Source of the DNA: Rhodocyclaceae bacterium
GTDB taxonomy: Bacteria > Pseudomonadota > Gammaproteobacteria > Burkholderiales > Rhodocyclaceae
Assembly (NCBI GenBank): GCA_016721505.1
Contig: JADKHX010000015.1
Coordinates: 5,758 to 69,757 of the forward strand
Direction of reading: 5' to 3'
DNA: 64,000 nucleotides
The translations under genes and the position numbers were made by a program. Every line of letters starts with the position of its first letter. Positions within the stretch are counted from its first letter, which is position 1. This document shows positions 8,181 through 16,278 of the stretch, piece by piece. A model generated the notes under the pieces. That model was given only the letters and a program-made list of their open reading frames with translations. It ran no database searches and was not told the DNA's origin.

Positions 8181-8975
8181 GTGGAAATCTCTTTGGTTCT
8201 CGGCGTTTTGGTCGGTGCCGTACTCGGGCTGACCGGCGCTGGCGGCGGCATTTTGGCGGTGCCGGCATTGATCGTCGGCATGGGCTGGACGATGCAACAA
8301 GCCGCGCCAGTGGCCCTGATTGCGGTCGCAGGTGGCGCTGCAATTGGTGCGCTTGATGGCCTGCGCAAAGGACTGGTACGGTACAAAGCGGCAACGTTGA
8401 TGGTGCTGGCCGGGCTGCCGTTTACCTCAATCGGGATTAGCGTCGCCAGCGGATTGCCGCAAGCTTGGCTGCTCGGATTATTTGCCGGCGTGTTGTTGAT
8501 CGTCGCGGTGCGATTGTTACGGCAATCGCGCGGCGCGGAAATTTGCACCGACAAGGCCTGGGCGCATTTGGACGCAGCGAGCGGTCGATTTCACTGGACA
8601 TGGTCTATCGCATTGCTGTTCGCGAGCATCGGTGCAATCACTGGCTTCATGACCGGTTTGCTCGGCGTTGGTGGCGGCTTTGTGATTGTTCCTGCACTGC
8701 GCCGCTTCACCGATTTGACCATGCACGGAATCGTCGCAACTTCGTTGATGGTAATTGCGTTAGTCGGCAGTGGTGGCGTGATTGCGGCTGTGGCGCACGG
8801 CGCAAATCTGCCGCTGATGATGACCGCACTGTTTGCTTTGGCCACCGGAATTGGCATGCTGCTTGGTCGCAAACTTGCCGCGCGTCTGGTCGAGCGACAT
8901 ATTCAAATCGGCTTTTCAATGGTGCTGATAGTGGTCGCACTCGGCATGAGTTTGAAAGCCTTCGTTACTGCTTAA
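8181..8975 (+). CDS. TauE/SafE-family sulfite/anion exporter
   Basis: Eight-helix inner-membrane protein of the TauE/SafE family, which moves sulfite, sulfonates or related anions. The two family repeats are evident: GAVLGLTGAGGGILAVPAL near the N-terminus and TGFMTGLLGVGGGFVIVPAL at about residue 155. It starts at GTG 8181 and has 264 residues. With the ArsR regulator, DUF2892 proteins and RND pump upstream it suggests a sulfur-stress cluster, though the RND genes and this gene are separated by a REP repeat and may not share a transcript. Confidence 0.88.
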   Translation: MEISLVLGVLVGAVLGLTGAGGGILAVPALIVGMGWTMQQAAPVALIAVAGGAAIGALDGLRKGLVRYKAATLMVLAGLPFTSIGISVASGLPQAWLLGLFAGVLLIVAVRLLRQSRGAEICTDKAWAHLDAASGRFHWTWSIALLFASIGAITGFMTGLLGVGGGFVIVPALRRFTDLTMHGIVATSLMVIALVGSGGVIAAVAHGANLPLMMTALFALATGIGMLLGRKLAARLVERHIQIGFSMVLIVVALGMSLKAFVTA

Positions 8976-9028
8976 GCGCCGCACAATAGGTAAGTAGAAA
9001 GTCCTCCGATATTGGCAATTGGTGCTAA

Positions 9029-9600
9029 CGATGGAATGGCCCGTTCGCCGGCCAAACGCCGTTACAAATTGAGATTGGCGCAAACGCCAATGATTCCATT
9101 CAATTGCTCGGTCGAAATCACACCCAGCTGCTCGAACTGCGCCCCTTCGATCACATCGCGTTTGATGATGGCAGCAGGCTGAGCTGTGTCGATCTGATTG
9201 AACGAGACATCGAGATTACCGGCAGCGCGGCGGCTGAATCGCTTGAGGGCGCGAGCGCAAATGACCGCATCAGCGGTGGCGCGGGCAATGTCATTTACCT
9301 CTTTAACGTCGGCGATGATGCTGACACAATCATCGACTCGCAAGGCGCCAACACCGTGCGCTTTGGCGAGGGTTTTACGCGCGCCGGGATGATTGTCTCG
9401 CAGAGCATTGCGGGCACTAAGACGGCGCTCAATCTTGACTTTGGTAACGGCGACTGGGCATCGATCCTGCGTGGTGAATTCGACACCGTGCAGACGTTTC
9501 GCTTTGCAGATGGGGCAAAACTGTCGGTCAGGATGAGCGGTGATATGCACATAGAATCGACACCATCTTGGATTCCGCTGGGAACGTCGTTGCAACTATC
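9029..9600 (+). pseudogene. RTX (haemolysin-type calcium-binding) protein fragment
   Basis: An open stretch without its own good start encodes LQIEIGANANDSIQLLG, FDHIAFDDGSRLSCVDL, ITGSAAAESLEGASANDRI and SGGAGNVIYLF, i.e. an RTX-related domain with a nonapeptide calcium repeat, then a beta-roll flank VRFGEGFTRAGMIVSQ. It is the C-terminal part of a secreted RTX protein such as the lipase at 12921; the catalytic part is missing and the 3' end is replaced by a REP repeat at 9608. The longest in-frame start is a TTG at 9104, and the frame runs to 9682 through unrelated sequence. Confidence 0.7.
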
Positions 9601-9607
9601 CAGACAT

Positions 9608-9634
9608 GTCAGTTGGTGCTGGCGACACGCCGTT
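9608..9634 (-). repeat. REP-like hairpin repeat copy 4
   Basis: GTCAGTTGGTGCTGGCGACA then CGCCGTT, the reverse orientation. It lies at the junction between the RTX fragment and the secreted-protein gene at 9679. A shorter, interrupted match (TTGGTGCT ... ACGCCGTTA) lies at 9016-9063 upstream of the RTX fragment. Confidence 0.85.
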
Positions 9635-9678
9635 GAATCTGACCGAACCATGAATGACTCAAATTGGAGGATTGCCGC

Positions 9679-10803
9679 ATGAAGCAACTCAAATTTAAAT
9701 TTCTAAGTTTTTCCTGCGGGGTGCTAGCGGCCACAGTGCTTGCTTTCGTCGGGTTCGCGAGCGGCGCAGAGACTTCGAATGCCGCCGACACTAAGGCCGC
9801 GCAGGCTTGGAGAAAAATTGTTGATGACGGCTGTAACAGTTATGCGTTGTCGCTTGGTCAGTACACGGAGTGCATCGAGCAGCGAGCAAGAGAACTGCCG
9901 CCGCTTGATCCCGCAAAGCGCGAGCATTTTGGTGAGCTTTATGACCCTGCGCGTTACTTGCAATGCAAGAAGGACGGCTATCGCAATGATATGGGCTGCG
10001 AACGATATGCGCTACGGCGATTGGAACAACCCGAATATTGGCCGTATACCGATGTGCCGCCGATGAAATGGCCGGAGGCACCAAAGCCATCCGTATATGA
10101 GCAGCTCCAGAAAAAGCAATTACTGGTCACGGCGAAAGACTACTTTGACGAGCTTTGTAAAGCCGAAGCGGGCGAGTTCATCTATCGGGTGGTTGAGGGG
10201 GTTGAATCGATCTACCAGATTCGTCCGCGATCTGAGGAGTTTTCCAACTATCGGCAAACGGATCCATACGTGATCGAAGCGCCATATTTTCTGGAGGTGT
10301 GGGACGATGCTCCTGCTGGGACTCTCGCGAACTCATTGCTCGGTTATCGCTACTTTGAGGTTACGTCTCAACGGGATGGGCTTGTGCAGTATCGAAAGTA
10401 CCGTCAATTCCATTCGTCGTTGAAGACAGAGCCATCTAACGCTGAGCGTTTTTCCAGATTTTCTTCGACGGATGGCGACAAAACTCTCGCTTCAACTAGA
10501 AAAGTTCACACCGACCAACTAATAAGTCACTATGGATTTACGTGGCGTGGCATCAGCCGACAAGATGATCGAAAAAATGGTATCGCAGGAGGCGAATTGG
10601 CGATCGTTGACCTCAAGACTGCGGAAATTCTGGCGGTCAAACGTTCATTCAAGTTTAGAACTAACACGCAGGCTCACTGGGCTGCCAGCAAGATTTGTCC
10701 GCAAGACAGCAATGACACCTTTCGCGTCCATGAATTTCTCACCAAGGTACTGAAACCAGACATCCAGGAATTAAAGCCGAAAGGCTCGAATTGTTTCTGC
10801 TAG
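9679..10803 (+). CDS. Secreted protein of unknown function, paralog A (candidate immunity protein)
   Basis: A 374-residue protein with a signal peptide (FLSFSCGVLAATVLAFVGFA, cleavage near SGA-ET). ATG 9679 follows TTGGAGGATTGCCGC, a strong ribosome-binding site shared word for word with its paralog at 11786. Conserved blocks: DDGCNSYALSLGQYTECIEQ (paired cysteines), RELPPLDPAKREHFGE, PEYWPYTDVPPMKWPEAPKP, LCKAEAGEFIYRVVEGVESI and DPYVIEAPYFLEVWDDAPAG. The LCKAEAGEFIYR...IYQIRPR block recalls immunity proteins of lipase effectors (Tli3-like); I offer this as inference. Its paralog overlaps an RTX-lipase start by ATGA, which links the two families. The last residues (QELKPKGSNCFC) replace the paralog's ending and are encoded by the left inverted repeat of the RAYT element. 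Confidence 0.8.
   Translation: MKQLKFKFLSFSCGVLAATVLAFVGFASGAETSNAADTKAAQAWRKIVDDGCNSYALSLGQYTECIEQRARELPPLDPAKREHFGELYDPARYLQCKKDGYRNDMGCERYALRRLEQPEYWPYTDVPPMKWPEAPKPSVYEQLQKKQLLVTAKDYFDELCKAEAGEFIYRVVEGVESIYQIRPRSEEFSNYRQTDPYVIEAPYFLEVWDDAPAGTLANSLLGYRYFEVTSQRDGLVQYRKYRQFHSSLKTEPSNAERFSRFSSTDGDKTLASTRKVHTDQLISHYGFTWRGISRQDDRKNGIAGGELAIVDLKTAEILAVKRSFKFRTNTQAHWAASKICPQDSNDTFRVHEFLTKVLKPDIQELKPKGSNCFC
10768..10792 (+). repeat. Left 25-bp inverted repeat flanking the RAYT gene
   Basis: GAATTAAAG-N9-TCGAATT. Matches the reverse complement of 11556-11580 at about 20 of 25 positions, with identical ends. It encodes the altered C-terminus of the upstream secreted protein. Confidence 0.75.
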
Positions 10804-10812
10804 CATTACTCG

Positions 10813-11553
10813 ATGCCTCGTCGTCCGCGTATTCATCTTGATGGTGTGCCGTTGCACATTGTGCAGCGTGGGCATAATCGTCAGCCTTGTTTCCTTGGCG
10901 AGGAAGACTATCAGGCTTATTTGTATTGGCTGGGGGAAGCACTGGCGAAGGAGTGCTGTGCGCTACATGCCTATGCCTTGATGACAAATCATGTGCATTT
11001 GCTGGTCACACCTGAACGGGCTGAGGCGATTCCTCGGTTGATCATCGCGCTGGGGCGGCGGTATGTGCAGTATTTCAACGTCAGCCATCGGCGCACGGGG
11101 ACGCTATGGGATAGTCGCTATAAGTCATCGCTGATTCAGGCAGAGAACTATCTTCTAGCTTGCCAGCGCTACATTGAACTCAATCCGGTGCGTGCCGGAA
11201 TGGTCAATGATCCTGCGCATTACCGCTGGACGAGCTATCGTCATCACGCACTCGGTCAGGTCAATCCTTATCTCACGCCACACGCTTGTTACCTCGCCAT
11301 CGCAGATAAGGGTGCGGCGCGACAAGCCAGCTATCGCGATCTATTTAGGGCTGAGCTGGATCAGGACGCGCTAAACGACATTCGACTGGCACTGAACCAA
11401 AGTCAGCCGCTGGGTAATTCGCGGTTCTACGCCGCTATTGAAGCCGCCACCGGCCAACGCCGCGAAGCCAAACCCCGAGGCCGACCGCGCGGTTCGAAGG
11501 ATGGTAATTCAGGAATTGAAGGCATGCAGGGTGAATTGGTTTTAATGCGTTGA
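10813..11553 (+). CDS. REP-associated tyrosine transposase (RAYT, IS200/IS605-like TnpA_REP)
   Basis: A 246-residue Y1-type transposase that cuts single-stranded hairpin DNA and is held responsible for spreading REP sequences. It has the family N-terminus MPRRPRIHLDGVPLHIVQRG, the metal-binding HUH pair in YALMTNHVHLLVTP, the conserved LGRRYVQYFNVSHRRTGTLW and SRYKSSLIQAENYLLACQRY with the catalytic tyrosine helix, then YIELNPVRAGMVNDPAHYRW. A basic tail (KPRGRPRGSKDG) follows. ATG 10813 lies 9 bp after the secreted-protein stop. It looks intact. Whether the dispersed CCAGCACCAACTGG repeats are its substrate cannot be told from sequence. Confidence 0.93.
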   Translation: MPRRPRIHLDGVPLHIVQRGHNRQPCFLGEEDYQAYLYWLGEALAKECCALHAYALMTNHVHLLVTPERAEAIPRLIIALGRRYVQYFNVSHRRTGTLWDSRYKSSLIQAENYLLACQRYIELNPVRAGMVNDPAHYRWTSYRHHALGQVNPYLTPHACYLAIADKGAARQASYRDLFRAELDQDALNDIRLALNQSQPLGNSRFYAAIEAATGQRREAKPRGRPRGSKDGNSGIEGMQGELVLMR

Positions 11554-11555
11554 GT

Positions 11556-11580
11556 AATTCGAACCTGACCCCTTTAATTC
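11556..11580 (-). repeat. Right 25-bp inverted repeat flanking the RAYT gene
   Basis: AATTCGAACCTGACCCCTTT followed by AATTC; overlaps the end of the RAYT gene region and is followed by a further TTTAATTC copy. The next 200 bp (11581-11785) hold no gene I can support, only a REP-like remnant (TTTGGTGCTGGTGAC, 11662-11676). Confidence 0.7.
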
Positions 11581-11785
11581 TCTTTAATTCACAGGGCGAC
11601 GAAGGCACATGGAAAATTAGCCACTTGCATTGGTCGTCGCATAAGTAGTCGTCACCATGCCTTTGGTGCTGGTGACGGATTGGCTCGTCCACTGGCCACG
11701 CGCCGGTGATACCGCGACGTTGCGCTTGGAGAATGGAGTGGAATGTCACGCTGACCCCATTTGTCGCACATTGGAGGATTGCCGC

Positions 11786-12924
11786 ATGAAGAAAAGTCAA
11801 TTCAAATCTCTCGCGCAGAACATGAGCGTTTTGATCGCGTCCGTGATTGTGTGCCACGGAAACGTGATCGCCGCAGAGTCGCCAGGCCCGGTTGGCACCC
11901 TGACGCAACCAACCAAGGAATCCAAGGCTGCCATTAGGTATCGGAAGGCGGTTGAAGACGGCTGCAACGACTACGCGTTGACGCGTTCGCAGTACATGGC
12001 CTGCAACGAGCAGCGGGCGCGCGAATTGCCGCCGCTTGATCCTGCGCGGCGTGAGCACTTCGGCGAGCAATACGACCCAGCGAAGTTCTTGCAATGCAAG
12101 AAGGATGGTTTTCGCCAAGGCAAGGATTGCGAACTGCATGCGCTGCGACGGTTAGAGCAGCCAGAGTATTGGCCGTATCCCGATGTGCCGCCGATGAAAT
12201 GGCCGGAGGCGCCAACACCGTCGGTGTATGAACAGCTGAAAAAGAAGCAATTGCTAGTGACTGCCAAGGACTACTTTGAAGCGCTGTGTAAAGCGGAGGC
12301 GGGGGAGTTTGTTTATCGGACGGTGGAAAATGTGGAAGCGATTTATCAGATACGTCCCGCGATCTGGCGAGTTTTCCAATCATCGGCAAACAGACCCGTA
12401 TGTGATCGAAGCGCCTTACTTCTTGGAGGTTTGGGACTCCGCACCTGCAGGAACCCTTGCGAACTCGCTAACTGGCTACCGCTACTTTGAAGTGTCGTCA
12501 CAACAGGATGGACTTGTTCGGTATGCAAAGGCTCAAATTCGTTTGACCCTTCAATGAAGACATCGCCAAAACACGAGGAGCGCTTTTTCCCGATTCTTTA
12601 AAACGGATGGCGACGCAACACTCGCCTCAACGAAGAAGTCTGCCGACCAACTACTTAAGTGACTTTGGCTTTACGTGGCGTGGCATAACACGCCAAGCTG
12701 ATCGGGAACATGGCATCGCTGGGGGTGAGTTAAGTATCGTCAATCTGCGGACGGCTGAGGTTCTCGCCGTCAAGCGATCATTTAAGTTTAGAACTAACAC
12801 ACGCGCTCACTGGGCTGCCAGCCAGATTTGTCCGCAGGACAGCAATGACACATTTCGAGTGCGCGATTTCTTAACGAAGGTCTTGAAACCGGCAAAACAA
12901 AATCACGGAGGAAGATCGCAATGA
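11786..12924 (+). pseudogene. Secreted protein paralog B, multiply frameshifted
   Basis: A second copy of the protein at 9679, starting MKKSQFKSLAQNMSVLIAS after the same TTGGAGGATTGCCGC leader. Homology is continuous (DGCNDYALTRSQYMACNEQ, PEYWPYPDVPPMKWPEAPTP, LCKAEAGEFVYRTVENVEAI, DPYVIEAPYFLEVWDSAPAG, GFTWRGITRQADREHGIAGG, FKFRTNTRAHWAASQICPQD) but is spread over three frames. An extra C near 12355 (cgtcccgcg versus cgtccgcg in paralog A), an extra T near 12590 and an extra A near 12655 are evident, with further mismatch near 12530. Its stop TGA (12922-12924) overlaps the ATG of the RTX lipase (12921), so the ancestral pair was translationally coupled. Confidence 0.85.
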
Positions 12925-13848
12925 ACAACATTTCACTCTGGTACAAATTCGCGATTAAGCAATTTGCTGCCGAGTCTTACATTGACCGAATGGAACGATG
13001 GACAAATACGGACACGTTGACAAGATGATCTGATGCGAGGCAACACCAACTGGACTCCCAACGCTGACACCGAAAAACTCTACACCAAACTCACGTCATC
13101 GCAGGCCACGGATTTCGTTAATCAGAATCAAATCATCGCCCACCAAGCCAACACCGCCAGCGGCTTTTCCGCAACGCTCACGAAAGAAAATGTCGGAGGC
13201 ATCGACGAATACACGCTGTCATTTCGTTCCACCGAATACAAAGTTCAAAGTGTTGGCGGTGATAAAGAACGCGATGCATTTGGCGCTGACCTGGAAATCA
13301 ATAACGATGGCTTTGCCTTCGCTCAGATTGCCGACATGGAGGCGTATTACGTCCAGCTAAAGGCAAGCGGTGCACTGCCCAATGGTGCAGTTCTTAACGT
13401 CACGGGCTATTCACTCAATGACATCATTGTCGGCGGAAAAGGCAACGACACTTTGTCAGGTGGTATCGGTAACGATACCTACGTGTTTGCAAGGGGTGAT
13501 GGTTCCGATACGATCAAAGAAAATGATGCCACTGTCGGCAACGCGGATGCGATTCAATTTCTTGCCGGAATCACCAGCGATCAGATTTGGCTGCGCCATG
13601 TCGGTAACAATCTGGAGGTTAGCGTGATTGGTACTGGCGACAAGTTAGTGATTAAAGATTGGTATCTGGGGGACAGCTATCACGTGGAACTGTTCAGGAC
13701 GGCGGACAACAAAACATTGTTTGACGATGATGTGGAAAATCTGACTCAGGCAATGGCTGCATTTACTCCTCCTGCATTGGGCGAAATCACCTTGCTGGGA
13801 TCGTATCAAGAAGCGTTGTCCTCCGTAATCGCGGAATATTGGATGTAG
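12921..13848 (+). pseudogene. RTX lipase, frameshifted near its start and internally deleted
   Basis: The start MNNISLWYKFAIKQFAAESY (ATG 12921, preceded by ggaggaagatcgca) is typical of RTX lipases. A one-base insertion near 13022 ends that frame, and the next continues RGNTNWTPNADTEKLYTKLT, SGFSATLTKENVGGIDEYTL, RSTEYKVQSVGGDKERDAFG and IADMEAYYVQLKASG, the alpha/beta-hydrolase core. At the nucleophile elbow it reads VTGYSL and passes directly into NDIIVGGKGNDTLSGGIGND, the RTX repeats, then the RTX-associated C-terminal domain (LRHVGNNLEVSVIGTGDKLV). All catalytic sequence after the elbow is missing, including the expected glycine of GxSxG and the acid/histidine. Dead as an enzyme. Confidence 0.82.
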
Positions 13849-13868
13849 TCTCTAATTTGAGCCGTCAA

Positions 13869-14012
13869 TGACAACAAACCTTCCTCGAATCCCCGTAATT
13901 TTGCAAACCATGTTGCTGCTGACATCAGCCAACATGTTGATGACTTTTGCCCAGTTCGTTCTGGTGTGGTCACGACTGCAGCGCGTTAGCTATCAATTTG
14001 CTAACTCTTGAG
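13869..14012 (+). pseudogene. Truncated DUF486-type (DMT superfamily) membrane protein
   Basis: ATG 13869 opens a 47-residue frame: IPVILQTMLLLTSANMLMTFA, the N-terminal helix signature of DUF486 proteins, which normally continue with WYxHLK and three more helices. Here the frame continues with unrelated residues and stops at 14012, about 15 bp before a REP repeat. A remnant, probably cut by the event that placed the repeat. Confidence 0.5.
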
Positions 14013-14025
14013 AGTTTGCGATCTC

Positions 14026-14053
14026 GCCTTTGGTGCTGGCCATACGCCGTCAT
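14026..14053 (-). repeat. REP-like hairpin repeat copy 5
   Basis: GCCTTTGGTGCTGGCCATAC then GCCGTCAT. Lies between the DUF486 remnant and the slmA stop codon; stem partly degenerate. Confidence 0.75.
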
Positions 14054-14057
14054 GCAA

Positions 14058-14645
14058 CTACTTCAGCAGCATCACCGATTGCACCGCCCAATGCGCCATT
14101 GGGTCATCTTTGAAATTGCTTTTTACAAACCGCTGCCAACGCCCCAGCGTGTAGCACACCAACAAATCTGCCTGCGCAGCAAAGTCGTGCGTCGCTGGTA
14201 ACGCACCCTGTACGGCGGCATGTTTGAGGCATTGCTTGAGTGTCGCGCCGATGCGATCCAGCAGCTGATTGATGCGCAACTGCAGGCGTGGATTTTCGTG
14301 CACCAGTGCATCGCCGACCAGCACGCGCGTCAGGCCGCGATTTTTTTGCGCGAAGCGCAGCAGCGAGCCGACGATGGCTTCAGCTTGTTTCAAGCCGGTG
14401 GTTTCTTTGCTTTCGATTTGGCTGATCACCGAGAACATTCCGCTCTCGATGAATTCAATCAGGCCTTCGTACATTTGCGCTTTGCTGGCGAAGTGGCGAT
14501 ACAGGGCGGCCTCAGAGACATCAAGTTGTTTGGCCAGCAGCGCTGTGGTGACTTTGACGCCTTCGGGACGCTCCAACATTTCGGCAATGGTGCGCAAAAT
14601 TTGCAGTTTTTTTTCGCCTGCTTTGGCGGCACGCACTTCGTTCAT
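14058..14645 (-). CDS. slmA: TetR-family nucleoid occlusion factor SlmA
   Basis: A DNA-binding protein that blocks FtsZ assembly over the nucleoid. The 195-residue product has the TetR helix-turn-helix LLAKQLDVSEAALYRHFASK with KAQMYEGLIEFIESGMFSVI, the SlmA hallmark, and the C-terminal stretch CYTLGRWQRFVKSNF. Immediately downstream of argB on the same strand, the usual betaproteobacterial arrangement. ATG 14645 follows gggagaaataa on the minus strand. Confidence 0.92.
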   Translation of the reverse strand: MNEVRAAKAGEKKLQILRTIAEMLERPEGVKVTTALLAKQLDVSEAALYRHFASKAQMYEGLIEFIESGMFSVISQIESKETTGLKQAEAIVGSLLRFAQKNRGLTRVLVGDALVHENPRLQLRINQLLDRIGATLKQCLKHAAVQGALPATHDFAAQADLLVCYTLGRWQRFVKSNFKDDPMAHWAVQSVMLLK

Positions 14646-14691
14646 TTATTTCTCCCAATTAACCTAGGCTGCAGACTGCGGCTGCCGGATT

Positions 14692-15576
14692 TCATTTTGA
14701 TTTAATCAATGTACCGACGCCTTCTTCGGTCAGGATTTCCAGCAGCAAAGCATGTTCGACGCGGCCGTCAATAATGTGCACACCGCGCACGCCGCTGCGT
14801 GCGGCATCGAGCGCCGAACTGATTTTTGGCAACATACCGCCTGAGAGCGTGCCGTCGGCCACCATGTCGTCGATTTGTTTAGGTGTCACGCCGGTAAGTA
14901 AATTTCCTGCTTTGTCGAGCACGCCGGGTGTGTTGGTTAGCATCACCAATTTTTCCGCCCTCAACACTTCGGCGATTTTTCCAGCCACCACGTCGGCATT
15001 GATGTTGTAAGTCTCGCCATGTTCGCCGACACCCACCGGCGCGATCACAGGGATGAAATCGCCGGAATCGAGCAAGGTAATCAGCGCCGGGTCGATGGAG
15101 ACGATATCGCCAACTTGGCCGAGATCAATCAATTCGCCCGGTTTGCTGGCATCCTCCATCAGCAACTTTTTGGCGCGGATGAAGTTGCCGTCTTTGCCGG
15201 TCAAGCCAACCGCTTTGCCGCCTTGTTGGTTGATCAAATTGACGATGTCCTTATTGACCTGCCCGCCGAGCACCATTTCGACCACTTGCATGGTCTCGGC
15301 ATCGGTCACGCGCATGCCTTGTATAAATTCTCCCGTCTTGCCAACTCGAGTCAGCATCTGTTCAATTTGCGGGCCGCCGCCGTGGACAACCACGACATCC
15401 ATGCCAACCAGTTTGAGCAGCACCACGTCGCGCGCAAAGCATTGTTTGAGGTGCTCGTCGGTCATTGCGTTGCCGCCGTATTTGACGACGATGGTGCGCC
15501 CATGAAAACGCTTGATATAGGGCAGCGCTTCGGCAAGCACGCTGGCTTTGGCGGCGGGGGAGAGTTTTTCGATCAT
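14692..15576 (-). CDS. argB: Acetylglutamate kinase
   Basis: Phosphorylates N-acetylglutamate in arginine synthesis. The 294-residue protein from ATG 15576 (MIEKLSPAAKASVLAEALPY) has the phosphate-binding VVKYGGNAM, VVVHGGGPQIEQMLTRVG, the DGNFIRAKKL and NINADVVAGKIAEVL segments and the C-terminal LSGGMLPKISSALDAARSGV with VHIIDGRVEHALLLEILTEE. An upstream in-frame start at 15726 would add 50 residues with no family similarity. Lies 46 bp before slmA on the same strand. Confidence 0.97.
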   Translation of the reverse strand: MIEKLSPAAKASVLAEALPYIKRFHGRTIVVKYGGNAMTDEHLKQCFARDVVLLKLVGMDVVVVHGGGPQIEQMLTRVGKTGEFIQGMRVTDAETMQVVEMVLGGQVNKDIVNLINQQGGKAVGLTGKDGNFIRAKKLLMEDASKPGELIDLGQVGDIVSIDPALITLLDSGDFIPVIAPVGVGEHGETYNINADVVAGKIAEVLRAEKLVMLTNTPGVLDKAGNLLTGVTPKQIDDMVADGTLSGGMLPKISSALDAARSGVRGVHIIDGRVEHALLLEILTEEGVGTLIKSK

Positions 15577-15705
15577 GCGATTTTGGAATTCAGGGTATCG
15601 GGGCAAGGGCAAGTAATCACTTCGGTTATTGTAACGGCGAGACCACCAAGTGCGTCGCCGCTGAATACGAAAATGCCAACGATTTCGGAATAAGATGTAA
15701 ACGCA

Positions 15706-16278
15706 ATGAACACCACCGAATTTCACGCCTCACTCAAGCTAATCCGACCTCGGCTGATACGCTTCGCGCGCTTGCAAATGCGCAATGACGCGGCTGCCGA
15801 AGATGCAGTGCAAGAGGCGATGCTTGCCGCTGTCGAAAATATCTCCCGCTTCGAAGGTTCGGCAGCAGTGGCGACTTGGCTCTTCGCTATTCTAAAAAAT
15901 AAGATCATTGACGAATTTCGTCGCCGCGCGCGGCAGCCGGTGACTGACGACAGCGACGACGAAATGCTCGCCGCGCATATCAATGATCAGTTTGATAACA
16001 CCGATCACTGGATTTCGCCTGTCAGTCAATGGAGCGATCCGCACGCGTCGCTCGAACAAAAGCGCTTTTGGGATGTGTTCGACGCCTGCATTAGCGGTTT
16101 GCCTGAGCGCTGTGCGCGGGTCTTTGGAATGCGGGAATTACTCGGCATGGAAACCGACGATATCTGTAAGGAACTGAACATCAGTACGTCCAACTGCTGG
16201 GTACTGCTACATCGAGCGCGCATGGGTCTGCGCGAGTGTTTGTCACAGCGTTGGTTTGGCGAAAAGGAAATGGCGTGA
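15706..16278 (+). CDS. ECF RNA polymerase sigma factor of the bufferin locus
   Basis: A 190-residue extracytoplasmic-function sigma factor. Region 2 is AAEDAVQEAMLAAVENISRF and ATWLFAILKNKIIDEFRRRA; region 4 is CARVFGMRELLGMETDDICK then LNISTSNCWVLLHRARMGLR. Between them an acidic insert (VTDDSDDEMLAAHINDQFDN) lengthens the linker, as in ECFs linked to DUF2282 operons. The last codons overlap the anti-sigma start (GTGA), and the bufferin operon follows at 16583, so it most likely controls that operon. Confidence 0.9.
   Translation: MNTTEFHASLKLIRPRLIRFARLQMRNDAAAEDAVQEAMLAAVENISRFEGSAAVATWLFAILKNKIIDEFRRRARQPVTDDSDDEMLAAHINDQFDNTDHWISPVSQWSDPHASLEQKRFWDVFDACISGLPERCARVFGMRELLGMETDDICKELNISTSNCWVLLHRARMGLRECLSQRWFGEKEMA

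Larger units (their letters stand above)
10768..11580 (+). mobile_element. RAYT-containing unit bounded by 25-bp inverted repeats
   Basis: The REP-associated transposase gene is bracketed by imperfect inverted repeats at 10768-10792 and 11556-11580. The left end cuts into the 3' end of secreted-protein paralog A, whose last dozen codons differ from paralog B exactly from this point. This shows insertion of a unit of about 813 bp rather than a resident gene. RAYTs are normally single-copy and domesticated, so a bounded insertion is notable. Confidence 0.65.

Noticed and set aside
9062..9595. Long minus-strand open frame opposite the RTX fragment
   Set aside because: The plus-strand frame has RTX repeats; the minus frame has no recognisable domain and is a shadow.
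11662..11676. REP copy upstream of paralog B
   Set aside because: Only TTTGGTGCTGGTGAC matches and the constant heptamer is missing; kept only as a possible remnant.
14220..14705. Plus-strand open frames opposite slmA
   Set aside because: Shadows of slmA; cysteine-rich and low-complexity without family match.
15019..15693. Plus-strand open frame opposite argB
   Set aside because: argB is certain by motif content, so the opposing frame is a shadow.
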